Assembly (NCBI RefSeq): GCF_041904905.1
Contig: NZ_JAYRMI010000010.1
Coordinates: forward strand, 19,219-83,218
DNA: 64,000 nucleotides
Reading direction: 5' to 3'
DNA from: Zoogloea sp041904905
GTDB lineage: Bacteria > Pseudomonadota > Gammaproteobacteria > Burkholderiales > Rhodocyclaceae
In this document: in pieces, positions 34,797-44,141 of the stretch
How positions within the stretch are numbered: position 1 is the first letter of the stretch
Layout of the letters: each line of letters begins with the position of its first letter
The notes under the pieces: model-generated
The model's input: only the letters and a program-made list of their open reading frames with translations
Databases searched by the model: none
What the model was told of the DNA's origin: nothing
Translations under genes and position numbers: made by a program

Positions 34797-35535
34797 GCGC
34801 GGCCGGATCGGCGGCAGCCTCGCCGCCGGGCTCGCCCTGGCGGCCGCCCTGGCCTGGCACGCCGCGGCGCAGGGCAGCCACCTGCCCGACGACCCGCGGC
34901 AACTGCAGGTGCTCGCCGGCCCCGGCCGGCAGGCGGCCGCGCTGGACCGGCTGCGGGCCCTGGCCGAAGACAACGCCCCCCTCGCCCGCCGCGCCCTGGG
35001 CGAAACCCTGCTCACCGCCGCCGGAGGACGCGCCGAAGCCCACGCCTGGCTGCGCCTCGCTGCCCAGGCCGGCGACCCTCACGCCGCCTTCCTCCTCGGC
35101 AAGGCCCTGATGGGCGACGCGGCCGGAGCCCCCGACGACGGCATCCGGGGCGCGCGCTGGCTGGGCGCCGCGGCCGACGCCGGCCACGCCGGCGCCGCCT
35201 TCCACCTGGGCATCGCCCATCGCAACGGCTACGGCGTGCCGCGGGATGCGGCCAAGGCAGCGCGATGGTTCCGGGTGGCGGCCGATCAGGGCCAGCCCGC
35301 CGCCCAGTTCATGCTCGCCAACGCCTACCGCACGGGCGACGGCGTGCCCCGCGACGAGGGCGAAGCCCTGCGCCTCTACACCGAAGCCGCCGAACAGGAT
35401 CACCCGGAAGCCGTCCAGACCCTGGCGATGGCCTACCGGGACGGCGAGCTGGGCCTGGCGCGGGACGAGATGCAGGCCCGCCACTACCTGCTGGAGACCG
35501 CCCACGCCCTGAAGCACCCGGCGCTGCGCCCCTGA
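34774..35535 (+). CDS. Sel1-repeat (TPR-like) exported protein
   Basis: A 253-residue protein. The N-terminal helix (IGGSLAAGLALAAALAWHAAAQG) is a signal or anchor. From ~75 it consists of Sel1-type repeats (AHAWLRLAAQAGDPHAAFLLGKALM; GARWLGAAADAGHAGAAFHLGIAHRNGYGVPRD; AARWFRVAADQGQPAAQFMLANAYRTGDGVPRD; ALRLYTEAAEQDHPEAVQTLAMAYRDG). Its start overlaps the last 23 nt of the cpdB-like gene, so the two are coupled. A scaffold role in the envelope is inferred. Confidence 0.85.
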
Positions 35536-35547
35536 ACCTGCGAGGCG

Positions 35548-35577
35548 AAAAAAAAGCGCAGGGCAAACACCCTGCGC
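35548..35577 (-). terminator. strong intrinsic terminator of the DUF2782 gene
   Basis: GCGCAGGG (35556-35563) and CCCTGCGC (35570-35577) pair perfectly around a 6-nt loop. On the minus strand the stem is followed by eight T (35555-35548), a textbook Rho-independent terminator for the gene ending at 35614. Confidence 0.9.
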
Positions 35578-35613
35578 TGTGCGGTCAGCCGGCGGGACGG
35601 CCGCGCGGCGCGC

Positions 35614-35967
35614 CTACCAGCGCTTGATGACCCACTTGGGCACCCGCACGCCGGCATCGTGGGCGTCGCGACGGGTGAAGTCGCCGTTGCCCACGTCGTC
35701 GTAGAGGTAGTAGGGCACGCCGCCGGGCGGGGTGACCTTGACCATGTAGAGCTGGCCGTTCACGCGGAACTCCTCCACGGTGTCCTCGCCCTTCTTGACG
35801 ATGGTGACCTGGGGCTCCTGGTCGGCGTCGAGTTCCATGCCCGGGGGCGGCGGCGGCGGCTCGGGCAGGGGCTCGAGCTTGGGCGGTTGCTGCTGGGCCC
35901 AGGCCGACGCGGTGACGGCAAACAGCAGGGCGGCGAGATTTTTCACGTGGGCTTTGACGCGGGGCAT
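35614..35967 (-). CDS. DUF2782 periplasmic protein
   Basis: A 117-residue protein with a signal peptide (LAALLFAVTASAWAQ), a Pro-rich linker (LEPLPEPPPPPPG) and the DUF2782 core (VTIVKKGEDTVEEFRVNGQLYMVKVTPPGGVPYYLYDD). It is a small conserved protein of beta- and gammaproteobacteria often found near polA, as here. It is a stand-alone gene with its own terminator. Function unknown. Confidence 0.85.
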   Translation of the reverse strand: MPRVKAHVKNLAALLFAVTASAWAQQQPPKLEPLPEPPPPPPGMELDADQEPQVTIVKKGEDTVEEFRVNGQLYMVKVTPPGGVPYYLYDDVGNGDFTRRDAHDAGVRVPKWVIKRW

Positions 35968-35997
35968 GGCGATCTCCTGACTATGCCGCGATTGTAA

Positions 35998-36023
35998 CCC
36001 GCCAGCCGGTGCAGCCGGCGGGC
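35998..36023 (-). terminator. possible hairpin terminator after the LOG-family gene
   Basis: On the minus strand CCCGCC...GGCGGG forms a 6-bp stem with an inner GCCGG/CCGGC stem, followed by GGGTTACA. It lies just after the stop at 36031. The T-run is too short to be sure. Confidence 0.35.
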
Positions 36024-36030
36024 GATGGGC

Positions 36031-36756
36031 TTACAGGTTGAGCATCAGCTCGTGCTCTTCGGGCAGCGGCAGGAAGCCGCGGCTCTGGTAGTGGTTGAAG
36101 ATCGCGTCGACGACCTGCTCGGGCTCGTCGATCACCTGCACCAGATTGAGATCCTCGGGGTTGATCATCTTCTCCTCGACCAGCCGCGTCTTGAACCAGT
36201 CGATCAGCCCGCTCCAGAACGCCGACTCGACCAGGATCACCGGGATCTTGCGGCTCTTGCCGGTCTGGATCAGGGTCATCGCCTCCAGCAGCTCGTCCAG
36301 CGTGCCGAAACCGCCGGGCATCACCACGTAGGCCACCGCAAACTTCACGAACATGAACTTGCGCGCGAAGAAGTGCTGGAAGGTCTGGGAGATGTCCTGA
36401 TAGGGGTTGGCCTGCTGCTCCATCGGCAGCTGGATGTTGAGCCCCACGCTGGGCGACTTGCCGAAGTAGGCGCCCTTGTTGGCCGCCTCCATGATGCCGG
36501 GGCCACCGCCGGAGATCACCGAAAAGCCGGCGTCCGACAGCAGCCGGGCGATGCGCTCGGTCTTGGCGTAGTAGGGATGATCGGGTTTGGTGCGGGCGCT
36601 GCCGAAGATCGACACCGCCGGGCGGATCGGCTTGAGGCGCTCAGTGGCCTCGACGAACTCTGCCATAATCCCGAAAATCCGCCACGACTCCCGGGCGGTG
36701 AAGTTCTGTGCCGTGGTGCTCGGCATCTCCCGGGGAAGTTTGTCTTTTGCTGTCAT
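36031..36756 (-). CDS. LOG-family protein (TIGR00730-type nucleotide phosphoribohydrolase)
   Basis: A 241-residue enzyme with the diagnostic motifs of the LOG/lysine-decarboxylase-like family: SIFGSARTKPDHPYY, ISGGGPGIMEAANKGAY and PGGFGTLDELLEAM (PGGxGTxxE). These enzymes cut the N-glycosidic bond of nucleoside 5'-monophosphates, and are often misnamed lysine decarboxylases. The ATG at 36756 is only weakly preceded by AAGAAA; a second ATG at 36726 is the alternative. It is divergent from polA across 58 bp. Confidence 0.9.
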   Translation of the reverse strand: MTAKDKLPREMPSTTAQNFTARESWRIFGIMAEFVEATERLKPIRPAVSIFGSARTKPDHPYYAKTERIARLLSDAGFSVISGGGPGIMEAANKGAYFGKSPSVGLNIQLPMEQQANPYQDISQTFQHFFARKFMFVKFAVAYVVMPGGFGTLDELLEAMTLIQTGKSRKIPVILVESAFWSGLIDWFKTRLVEEKMINPEDLNLVQVIDEPEQVVDAIFNHYQSRGFLPLPEEHELMLNL

Positions 36757-36814
36757 TTTTCTTGAGGAGTGAGGGGAGAGGGCCTGGGCTCCGCCTGCTC
36801 TTCCCCGCGTGCCC

Positions 36815-39538
36815 ATGCCGACCCTGTTGCTCGTAGACGGTTCCAGCTATCTGTACCGCGCCTTCCATGCCCTGCCCGACCTGCGCAATTCGGCGGGCGA
36901 ACCGACCGGTGCCGTGCGCGGCGTGCTGTCCATGCTACGTCGGCTCGAATCCGACTACAAGGCGGAGTATCGCGCGTGCATCTTCGACGCCAAGGGCAAG
37001 ACCTTCCGCGACGACTGGTTCCCCGATTACAAATCCCACCGTCCGCCCATGCCCGACGACCTGCGGGCGCAGATCGAGCCGCTCCACGAAGCCGTGAAGG
37101 CCGAAGGCTGGCCGCTGCTGGTCGAGGAAGGCGTGGAGGCCGACGACGTGATCGGCACCCTCACCCGCCGCGCCGTCGAGGCCGGCTGGGAGGTGGTCAT
37201 CTCCACCGGCGACAAGGATCTTACCCAGCTCGTCCAGCCCGGCGTGCGCTGGGTGAACACGATGAGCGAGGAAGTGCTCGACTCGGACGGCGTGACCGCC
37301 AAGTTCGGCGTACCGCCGGAGCGCATCGTCGACTACCTCGCCCTGGTGGGCGACACCGTGGATAACGTGCCCGGCGTCGAGAAGTGCGGCCCCAAGACCG
37401 CCGTGAAGTGGCTCACCGAATACGGCACCCTCGACAACCTGATCGCCAACGCCGACAAGGTGGGCGGCAAGGTCGGCGAGAACCTGCGCAAGCACCTGGA
37501 TTTCCTGCCCCTGGGGCGCAAGCTCGTCACCGTGGTCACCGATCTGCCGCTGCCGGTGGGCCCGGCCGACCTGCCCGCCCGGGAGGACGACAAGGAAGCC
37601 CTGGCCGCCATCTACCGGCGCATGGAGTTCAAGGGCTGGCTGAAGGAGCTGGAGGAAGGCGCCAGCGCCACGCGCGCCCCGGCCACCAGCGAAACCGCCA
37701 CGCCCGTACCCGCCGCCGAGCCCGGCGCCCACCGCACCGGCTACGAGACGCTCCTCGACTGGGAAGCCTTCGACGCCTGGCTGGCCAGGATTTCCGCCGC
37801 CAGCCTCACCGCCTTCGACACCGAAACCACCGGCCTCGACCCGATGGCCGCCCAGCTCGTCGGCATGTCCTTCGCCACCGCCCCCGGCGAAGCCGCCTAC
37901 CTGCCGCTCGCCCACACCTACCCCGACGCCCCGGCCCAGCTGCCGCTGGCCGAGGTGCTCGCGCGGCTCAAGCCCTGGCTCGAATCCGACGCCCACCGCA
38001 AGCTCGGCCAGAACCTCAAGTACGACGCCCACATCCTCGCCAACCACGGCATCCTGCTCGCCGGCATCGCGGAAGACACCCTGCTCGAGTCCTACATCCT
38101 CGAGAGCGACAAGTCCCACGACATGGATTCGCTCGCCAGCCGCCACCTGGGCATCAAGACCCTCACCTACGCCGAAGTGTGCGGCAAGGGCGCCAAGCAG
38201 ATCGGCTTCGGCGAGGTCGAACTCGCCCGCGCCACCGAATACGCCGCCGAAGACGCCGACATCACCCTGCGCCTGCACCGCGCGCTGTCCGCCCAGCTGG
38301 CCGCCGAGCCGCGCCTCGCCGCGCTCTACCGCGACGTGGAGCTGCCCACCGCCCGCGTGCTCTTCGAGATGGAACGCAACGGCGTGCTGATCGACGACTT
38401 CCTGCTCGCCCAGCACTCCGAAGAACTCGGCCGCCGCCTGCACGAACTCGAACTGCAGGCCCACGAACTCGCCGGCCAGCCCTTCAACCTGGGCTCGCCC
38501 AAGCAGCTCGGCGAGATCCTGTTCACCAAGCTGGGCCTGCCGGTGGTCAAGAAGACCGCCACCGGCCAGCCGTCCACCGACGAAGACGTGCTCACCCAGC
38601 TCGCCGAGGACTACCCGCTGCCCAAGCTGCTGCTCGAGCACCGCAGCCTCGCCAAGCTCAAGAACACCTACACCGACAAGCTGCCGCTGATGGTCAATCG
38701 CCGCACCGGCCGCGTGCACACCAGCTTCAGCCAGGCCGTGGCCGTCACCGGGCGCCTCGCCAGCACCGAGCCCAACCTGCAGAACATCCCGATCCGCACG
38801 CCCGAAGGCCGCCGCATCCGCGCCGCCTTCATCGCCCCGGCCGGCCACAAGATCGTCTCGGCGGACTACTCCCAGATCGAGCTGCGCATCATGGCGCACC
38901 TCTCCGGCGACGCCGGCCTGCTGGACGCCTTCGCCAAGGGCGAGGACGTGCACCGCGCCACCGCCGGCGAGATCTTCGGCGTCACCCCGCTCGAAGTCAC
39001 CAGCGAGCAACGCCGCTACGCCAAGGTGATCAACTTCGGGCTGATCTACGGCATGAGCGCCCACGGCCTCGCCAAGAACCTGGGCATCGAACGCGCCGCC
39101 GCCGCCAATTACATCGACCGCTACTTCGCCCGCTACCCCGGCGTCGCCGCCTACATGGAGCGCACCCGCGCCGAAGCCAAGGCCAACGGCTACGTCGAGA
39201 CCGTCTTCGGCCGCCGCCTGCACCTGCCGGAGATCCGCGCCCAGCAAGTCGGCCGCCGCCAGGCCGCCGAACGCGCCGCGATCAACGCGCCCATGCAGGG
39301 CACCGCCGCCGACCTCATCAAGATGGCGATGATCGCCACCTCCGCGTGGCTACGCGAGGCCGGCGTGAAGAGCAAGCTCATCCTGCAGGTGCACGACGAA
39401 CTGGTGCTCGAAGTGCCCGACGACGAGGTCGACCTGATCCGCGACCGGCTGCCGAAGCTGATGGCCGGCGTGGCGCAACTTTCCGTGCCGCTGGTTGCCG
39501 AAGTGGGCGTCGGCGCCAACTGGGACGAAGCCCACTGA
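36815..39538 (+). CDS. polA: DNA polymerase I
   Basis: A 907-residue polymerase. 5' nuclease domain (LLLVDGSSYLYRAFHALPDL; EGVEADDVIGTL; VVISTGDKDLTQLV), 3'-5' exonuclease domain with intact catalytic residues (AFDTETTGLDPM; LKYDAHIL; YAAEDADITLRLH) and polymerase motifs A (VSADYSQIELRIMAHLSGD), B (RRYAKVINFGLIYGMS) and C (LQVHDELVLEVP). The length is normal for a three-domain PolA. A GTG two codons upstream (36809) could also serve as start. Confidence 0.97.
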   Translation: MPTLLLVDGSSYLYRAFHALPDLRNSAGEPTGAVRGVLSMLRRLESDYKAEYRACIFDAKGKTFRDDWFPDYKSHRPPMPDDLRAQIEPLHEAVKAEGWPLLVEEGVEADDVIGTLTRRAVEAGWEVVISTGDKDLTQLVQPGVRWVNTMSEEVLDSDGVTAKFGVPPERIVDYLALVGDTVDNVPGVEKCGPKTAVKWLTEYGTLDNLIANADKVGGKVGENLRKHLDFLPLGRKLVTVVTDLPLPVGPADLPAREDDKEALAAIYRRMEFKGWLKELEEGASATRAPATSETATPVPAAEPGAHRTGYETLLDWEAFDAWLARISAASLTAFDTETTGLDPMAAQLVGMSFATAPGEAAYLPLAHTYPDAPAQLPLAEVLARLKPWLESDAHRKLGQNLKYDAHILANHGILLAGIAEDTLLESYILESDKSHDMDSLASRHLGIKTLTYAEVCGKGAKQIGFGEVELARATEYAAEDADITLRLHRALSAQLAAEPRLAALYRDVELPTARVLFEMERNGVLIDDFLLAQHSEELGRRLHELELQAHELAGQPFNLGSPKQLGEILFTKLGLPVVKKTATGQPSTDEDVLTQLAEDYPLPKLLLEHRSLAKLKNTYTDKLPLMVNRRTGRVHTSFSQAVAVTGRLASTEPNLQNIPIRTPEGRRIRAAFIAPAGHKIVSADYSQIELRIMAHLSGDAGLLDAFAKGEDVHRATAGEIFGVTPLEVTSEQRRYAKVINFGLIYGMSAHGLAKNLGIERAAAANYIDRYFARYPGVAAYMERTRAEAKANGYVETVFGRRLHLPEIRAQQVGRRQAAERAAINAPMQGTAADLIKMAMIATSAWLREAGVKSKLILQVHDELVLEVPDDEVDLIRDRLPKLMAGVAQLSVPLVAEVGVGANWDEAH

Positions 39539-39587
39539 GCGGCTGCCCGGGTGCCGGCCGCCCTCCGCAATTCCTGAAAGCCTCCGG

Positions 39588-40100
39588 ATGTACCACCGCA
39601 TCACCCTGCTGCTCCTGATCTTCACCCTGACGGCGTGCGGCACCTTCTCGTCCAAGAAGAAGGACGACAGCTACAAGCTCGAGCACTTCACGCCCGATTC
39701 GCCCTTCGAGCAATCCTTCGAGATCGGCCCCGCCGCCGCCTGCGAGGCCGGCCGGCGGGCGCTGCTCAGTCAGGGCTACCTGATCGACGAGAGCAAGCCC
39801 GATCAGGTGCGCGCCCGCAAATTCTTCCAGCCCAACCGCGAGACCCAGGTCCAGCTCACCTTCAGCCTGTCGTGCCTGGCCGAAGGCGACGGCGCCGCCG
39901 TGTTCGCCAACGTCCGCCAGCTGCGCGAGGAGCTGAAGGCCGGCTCGGCCAGCACCGGCCTCAGCGTCACCGGCATCGGCTCCCTGTCGCTGCCCTTCGG
40001 CGGCAACAACGAAACCCTGGTCAAGGTGGGCGAAGAAACCGTCACCGACGCCGAGTTCTACGGGCGCTTCTTCGCCCTGATGCAATCCTTCATACGCTGA
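39588..40100 (+). CDS. DUF2242 lipoprotein
   Basis: A 170-residue lipoprotein (lipobox LTACGTF) of a family I recognise as DUF2242. The mature part includes FEIGPAAACEAGRRALLSQGYLID and SLSCLAEGDGAAVFANVRQLREELK, with two cysteines that may pair. It lies 49 nt after polA and its stop overlaps the next ATG (TGATG), so it is coupled to the transglycosylase gene. Function unknown. Confidence 0.75.
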   Translation: MYHRITLLLLIFTLTACGTFSSKKKDDSYKLEHFTPDSPFEQSFEIGPAAACEAGRRALLSQGYLIDESKPDQVRARKFFQPNRETQVQLTFSLSCLAEGDGAAVFANVRQLREELKAGSASTGLSVTGIGSLSLPFGGNNETLVKVGEETVTDAEFYGRFFALMQSFIR

Positions 40101-41323
40101 TGAAATCCACCCTCGCCGCCACCCTCGCCGCCACCCTTTGCACCGCCCTCCTTGGCGCGGCCAACGCCCACGCCGCCGACGCGCCGGATCCGGCCCGCTT
40201 CGCGCCCTGCCTGGCCGGGCTCAAGGCCGACGCCGCCGCCCGCGGCATCTCCGGCCCGAGCTACGACCGCCTCACCGCCAGCCTCGCGCCGGACATGAAG
40301 GTGCTCGACTTCCTCGACTACCAGCCCGAGTTCCGCACCCCGATCTGGGATTACCTCGCCGGCCTGGTGGACGACGAGCGCGTCGCCGACGGCCGCGCGA
40401 TGCAGACCCAATGGGCCGAAGTGCTCGCCAACGTGTCGGCGCGCTACAAGGTCGACCCGGCCACGGTGGTCGCGGTGTGGGGCGTGGAGAGCAACTTCGG
40501 CCGCAACTTCGGCGCCCGGCCGCTGCTCACGTCGCTGTCCACCCTGTCGTGCTACGGCCGCCGCCAGGCCTACTTCCGCGGCGAGTTCTTCGACGCCCTC
40601 AAGATCGTCGATGCCGGCGACGTGAAGGCGGAGCAGCTCGTCGGCTCCTGGGCCGGCGCCTTCGGCCACACCCAGTTCATGCCCTCCACCTTCCTGCGTC
40701 TGGCGGTGGATTACGACGGCGACGGCCGCCGCGATCTGGTCGGCAGCATCCCCGACGCGCTAGCCTCCACCGCCAACTTCCTGCGTAAAGCCGGCTGGCG
40801 CGAGGGCGAGCCCTGGGGCTACGAGGTGCGCCTGCCCGCCGGCTTCGACGCCAGCGGCGCCGGCCGCAAGAACAAGCAGGCGCTTTCCAGCTGGGGCGCC
40901 CGCGGCATCACCCGCATCGACGGCAGCCCGCTCGTTGGCCAGAACGCCGGCCCGGATTCCGCCGCCCTGCTGCTGCCCGCCGGCCCCAAGGGCCCGGCCT
41001 TCATCGTGTTCCGCAACTTCGACGCGATCTTTGGCTACAACGCCGCCGAGAGCTACGCGCTGGCCATCGCCCACCTGGCCGACCGCCTCAAGGGCGGCGG
41101 CGCCTTCGTCACCCCGTGGCCCACCGACGACGCCGGCCTCTCCCGCGCCGAACGCCGCGAGCTGCAAACCCTGCTGATCGCCCGTGGCCACCCCATCGGC
41201 AGCGTCGACGGCATGCTCGGCGACGCCAGCCGTGCCGCCATCCGCTCCGAGCAGCAGCGCCTCGGCCACACCGTCGATGGCCGCGCCGGCCAGAAGCTCC
41301 TCGCCGCCCTGCGCAAGCCCTGA
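40100..41323 (+). CDS. lytic murein transglycosylase, MltB family
   Basis: A 407-residue periplasmic enzyme. Signal peptide (TLAATLCTALLGAANAHA), then the family-3 lytic transglycosylase domain with the catalytic Glu in VAVWGVESNFGRNFG and AFGHTQFMPSTFLRLAVDYDGDGRRDLVGSIPDALASTANFL, and a C-terminal peptidoglycan-binding domain (LLIARGHPIGSVDGMLGDASRAAIRSEQQRLG). It cleaves peptidoglycan to 1,6-anhydro products. It is not a lipoprotein, unlike E. coli MltB. Confidence 0.93.
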   Translation: MKSTLAATLAATLCTALLGAANAHAADAPDPARFAPCLAGLKADAAARGISGPSYDRLTASLAPDMKVLDFLDYQPEFRTPIWDYLAGLVDDERVADGRAMQTQWAEVLANVSARYKVDPATVVAVWGVESNFGRNFGARPLLTSLSTLSCYGRRQAYFRGEFFDALKIVDAGDVKAEQLVGSWAGAFGHTQFMPSTFLRLAVDYDGDGRRDLVGSIPDALASTANFLRKAGWREGEPWGYEVRLPAGFDASGAGRKNKQALSSWGARGITRIDGSPLVGQNAGPDSAALLLPAGPKGPAFIVFRNFDAIFGYNAAESYALAIAHLADRLKGGGAFVTPWPTDDAGLSRAERRELQTLLIARGHPIGSVDGMLGDASRAAIRSEQQRLGHTVDGRAGQKLLAALRKP

Positions 41324-41332
41324 TTCCGCACC

Positions 41333-42178
41333 ATGACCGATCACATCCCCGCCCACCCCGACGCCTCGCCCCTGGGCAAGCCCGTCGCCTACGCCGCGCA
41401 CTACGCGCCCGAGCTGCTCTTCCCCATCGCCCGCCAGGGCAAGCGCGACGAGATCGGCGTGGCCGCCGGGCCGCTGCCGTTTGTGGGCGAAGACCTGTGG
41501 AACGCCTACGAAGTCTCGTGGCTGGGCCCCCGGGGCAAGCCGGCGGTGGCGCTGGCGCAGTTCCGCGTGCCGGCCGATTCGCCCAATCTGGTCGAATCCA
41601 AGTCCTTCAAGCTCTACCTCAACGCCTTCAACCAGACCCGGCTCGCCAGTGTCGATGAACTCGCCGCCACGCTCACCCGCGATCTGTCGGCCGCCGCCGG
41701 CGCGCCGGTTTCGGTGAAGGTCGAGCCCCTCTCCGCCCGGCCCCAGCGCCCGATGGGCTACCCCAGGGGCGTGCTGCTGGATGAACTCGACATCGCCATC
41801 GACCAATATTCCCCCGCGCCCGGCCTGCTCCGCGCCGACGCCAGCCAGCCGGAAGTCGCCGAAACCCTGTATTCGCACCTCCTCAAGTCCAACTGCCTCG
41901 TCACCGGCCAGCCGGACTGGGCGATGGTGGTGCTGCGCTACCGCGGCGCGCCCATCGACCGCGAGGGCCTGCTGCGCTACATCGTGTCCTTCCGCCAGCA
42001 CAACGAATTCCACGAACAGTGCGTCGAGCGCATCTTCATGGACGTGATGCGCCAGTGCCAGCCCACCAGCCTGTCGGTGTGGGCACGCTACACCCGTCGC
42101 GGCGGGCTCGACATCAACCCGGCCCGACGCACGCCCGATCTGCCGCCGCCGCCCGATTTCTCCGAGATCCGCCAATGA
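41333..42178 (+). CDS. queF: NADPH-dependent 7-cyano-7-deazaguanine reductase (type II QueF)
   Basis: A 281-residue bimodular QueF that reduces preQ0 to preQ1 in queuosine biosynthesis. The NADPH-binding motif ESKSFKLYLNAFNQTRL lies in the N-terminal half and the nucleophile Cys in LLKSNCLVTGQPDWA in the C-terminal half, followed by RQHNEFHEQCVERIFMDV. The length fits the long two-domain type. Its stop overlaps the murB ATG (ATGA). Confidence 0.96.
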   Translation: MTDHIPAHPDASPLGKPVAYAAHYAPELLFPIARQGKRDEIGVAAGPLPFVGEDLWNAYEVSWLGPRGKPAVALAQFRVPADSPNLVESKSFKLYLNAFNQTRLASVDELAATLTRDLSAAAGAPVSVKVEPLSARPQRPMGYPRGVLLDELDIAIDQYSPAPGLLRADASQPEVAETLYSHLLKSNCLVTGQPDWAMVVLRYRGAPIDREGLLRYIVSFRQHNEFHEQCVERIFMDVMRQCQPTSLSVWARYTRRGGLDINPARRTPDLPPPPDFSEIRQ

Positions 42179-43209
42179 CCGCCCCCGACCTGCTCCAGCC
42201 GGACGTCGCCCTCGACGCCCTCAACACCCTGCGCCTGCCGGCCCGCGCCGCGTGGTTTGCCGCAGTCGAGTCGGCCGACGCGCTTCGCGCCGTGCTCGAC
42301 GATGCGCGCGTCGCCGGCCTGCCGCGCTTCGTGCTGGGCGGCGGATCGAATCTGGTGCTCGCCGGCGACTTCCCCGGCCTGGTGCTGAAGGTCGCCTTCC
42401 ACGGCCGGAGCCGCGTGCAGGAAGACGCCGACGCCTTCTACATCCGCGCCGGCGGCGGCGAGAACTGGCACGACTTCGTGCGCTGGACGCTCGACATGGG
42501 CTGGCCCGGCCTCGAGAACCTCTCGCTCATCCCCGGCACCGTCGGCGCCGCGCCGGTGCAGAACATCGGCGCCTACGGCATCGAGATGGCCGAGCACTGC
42601 TACAGCCTGCGCGCCTACGATCTGGAAACCGGCAAGACGGTCGGCTTCGACAAGCGCGACTGCGCCTTCGGCTACCGGGACAGCTTCTTCAAGCGGGCCG
42701 GCGCCGGGCGTTATCTCATCGCCGCCGTCACCTTCCGCCTGCCCAAGAAGTGGCAGCCCCGCACCGGCTACGCCGACGTGGCCCGCGAACTGGAAGCCCG
42801 CGGCATCGCCAACCCCACCCCGCTGCAGGTGTCGGACGCCGTCATCGCCATCCGCCGTCGCAAGCTGCCCGACCCGGCCGAAATCGGCAACGCCGGCAGC
42901 TTCTTCAAGAACCCGGTGGTGTCGGCCGACGCCTACGCCCGCCTCGCCGCGGATTTCCCCAGCCTGCCCCACTACCCGCAGCCCGACGGCAGCCAGAAGC
43001 TCGCCGCCGGCTGGCTCATCGAGCAGGCCGGCTGGAAGGGCAAGCGCCTGGGGCCGGTGGGCTGCTTCGAGCGCCAGGCGCTGGTGCTGGTCAACCACGG
43101 CGGCGCCTCGGGCGAGGACGTGCGCGCCGCCAGCAAGGCCGTGCAGGCCGACGTGCGCGCCCGTTTCGGGGTCGATCTGGAGCCGGAGCCGGTCTTCGTG
43201 GGCGGCTGA
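42175..43209 (+). CDS. murB: UDP-N-acetylenolpyruvoylglucosamine reductase
   Basis: A 344-residue FAD enzyme for the second step of UDP-MurNAc synthesis. It shows VLGGGSNLVLAGDF (FAD loop), ENLSLIPGTVGAAPVQNIGAYGIEM, GYRDSFFKR and the active-site Ser in IGNAGSFFKNP. It is the type I (E. coli-like) form, with the extra Tyr loop and C-terminal extension. Its ATG overlaps queF. It follows the transglycosylase gene, so a small peptidoglycan-related run is visible. Confidence 0.96.
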   Translation: MTAPDLLQPDVALDALNTLRLPARAAWFAAVESADALRAVLDDARVAGLPRFVLGGGSNLVLAGDFPGLVLKVAFHGRSRVQEDADAFYIRAGGGENWHDFVRWTLDMGWPGLENLSLIPGTVGAAPVQNIGAYGIEMAEHCYSLRAYDLETGKTVGFDKRDCAFGYRDSFFKRAGAGRYLIAAVTFRLPKKWQPRTGYADVARELEARGIANPTPLQVSDAVIAIRRRKLPDPAEIGNAGSFFKNPVVSADAYARLAADFPSLPHYPQPDGSQKLAAGWLIEQAGWKGKRLGPVGCFERQALVLVNHGGASGEDVRAASKAVQADVRARFGVDLEPEPVFVGG

Positions 43210-43299
43210 CCCGCCGCCACCCCGGCGGCATGGCCGCCCTAAAGCTTTTCAGCGCCGTGCCGAAAACCGCACATCCTCACCGATGTACGGAGTGCTCCC

Positions 43300-43863
43300 A
43301 TGGCAGTTGAAGAACGGCGCGGCAGCAGCGCCCTCACCCCCGACCTGGACTGGAGCCAGGTGCGTGAAACCGTGCTCATGCTCGAGCTGGCGGTCGGCCA
43401 GATCGATTCGGCGCTGAAGGAAGGCAACAGCTCGGTCGAGGTGCTCACCGACTCCTTCACCTCGATGGCCGGCTACATGCGCATGATGGGCCAGGCCCTC
43501 GAATCCCTGCCCGACACCCCCGCCACCGCCGACCTCAAGGCCGCCCTGATCGGTCACGCCAGCGAAGTGACCGGCCGCGTCCAGCGCTCGATCGTCGCCT
43601 TCCAGTTCTACGACAAGCTCTCCCAGCGGCTGGCCCACGTCTCCCACAGCCTGGAAGCCCTCGGCTGCCTCGTCACCGACCAGCGCAAGCTCTACAACCC
43701 CTTCGAGTGGGTGGCCCTGCAGGAGAAGATCCGCGCCAAGTACTCCACCCGCGAAGAGCTGGAGATGTTCAACGCGGTGATGCAGGGCATGCCCGTGAAG
43801 GAGGCCCTGGAGCACTACAAGGCCGAAATGAAGGACAAAGGCGACGACGTCGAACTCTTCTAG
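43300..43863 (+). CDS. hypothetical helical protein with a CheZ-like D-x3-Q motif
   Basis: A 187-residue, almost all-helical soluble protein. The segment VQRSIVAFQFYDKLSQRLAHVSHSLEAL contains FQFYDKLSQ, which resembles the CheZ active-site helix where an Asp and a Gln three residues apart (D-x3-Q) dephosphorylate CheY-P. The rest does not match CheZ clearly and no chemotaxis genes are nearby, so this is only a hint. It stands alone; a copy of a dispersed repeat follows its stop. Confidence 0.6.
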   Translation: MAVEERRGSSALTPDLDWSQVRETVLMLELAVGQIDSALKEGNSSVEVLTDSFTSMAGYMRMMGQALESLPDTPATADLKAALIGHASEVTGRVQRSIVAFQFYDKLSQRLAHVSHSLEALGCLVTDQRKLYNPFEWVALQEKIRAKYSTREELEMFNAVMQGMPVKEALEHYKAEMKDKGDDVELF

Positions 43864-43871
43864 ACAGCAGC

Positions 43872-43970
43872 CGATAAGCCTACTGCGCGCCACGATCCTG
43901 CGACTCCAGTGCTCGCCGTACTCTTGCACGGCTGCGCGCCTCGTCGCAGCCTCGCGGCGCTCGCGACCGC
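43872..43970 (+). repeat. dispersed ~95-bp element, copy B
   Basis: It begins 9 nt after the stop of the preceding gene and reads CTACTGCGC ... GTGCTCGCCGTA ... ACGGCTGCGC ... CTCGTCGC. The same series occurs on the minus strand at 28783-28690. The gap between CCGTAC and GCACGG may form a hairpin. A small reading frame across it is only a by-product. Confidence 0.75.
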
Positions 43971-44141
43971 TTCTCGACCACGGTCTTACTTACGTTTCAG
44001 CCACAAGGCCCGGGCGTATCCCGACGTCGGGTCGCGCGACCCCGCACTTTTTTGTAAGCGAATCCGGCCCCTGCGCCATGTCGGCGGCAAAGGCGTAAAC
44101 TGCGCGGCTTTCCGCTCCCGCCCACCGGATTCCGCTTCGCC

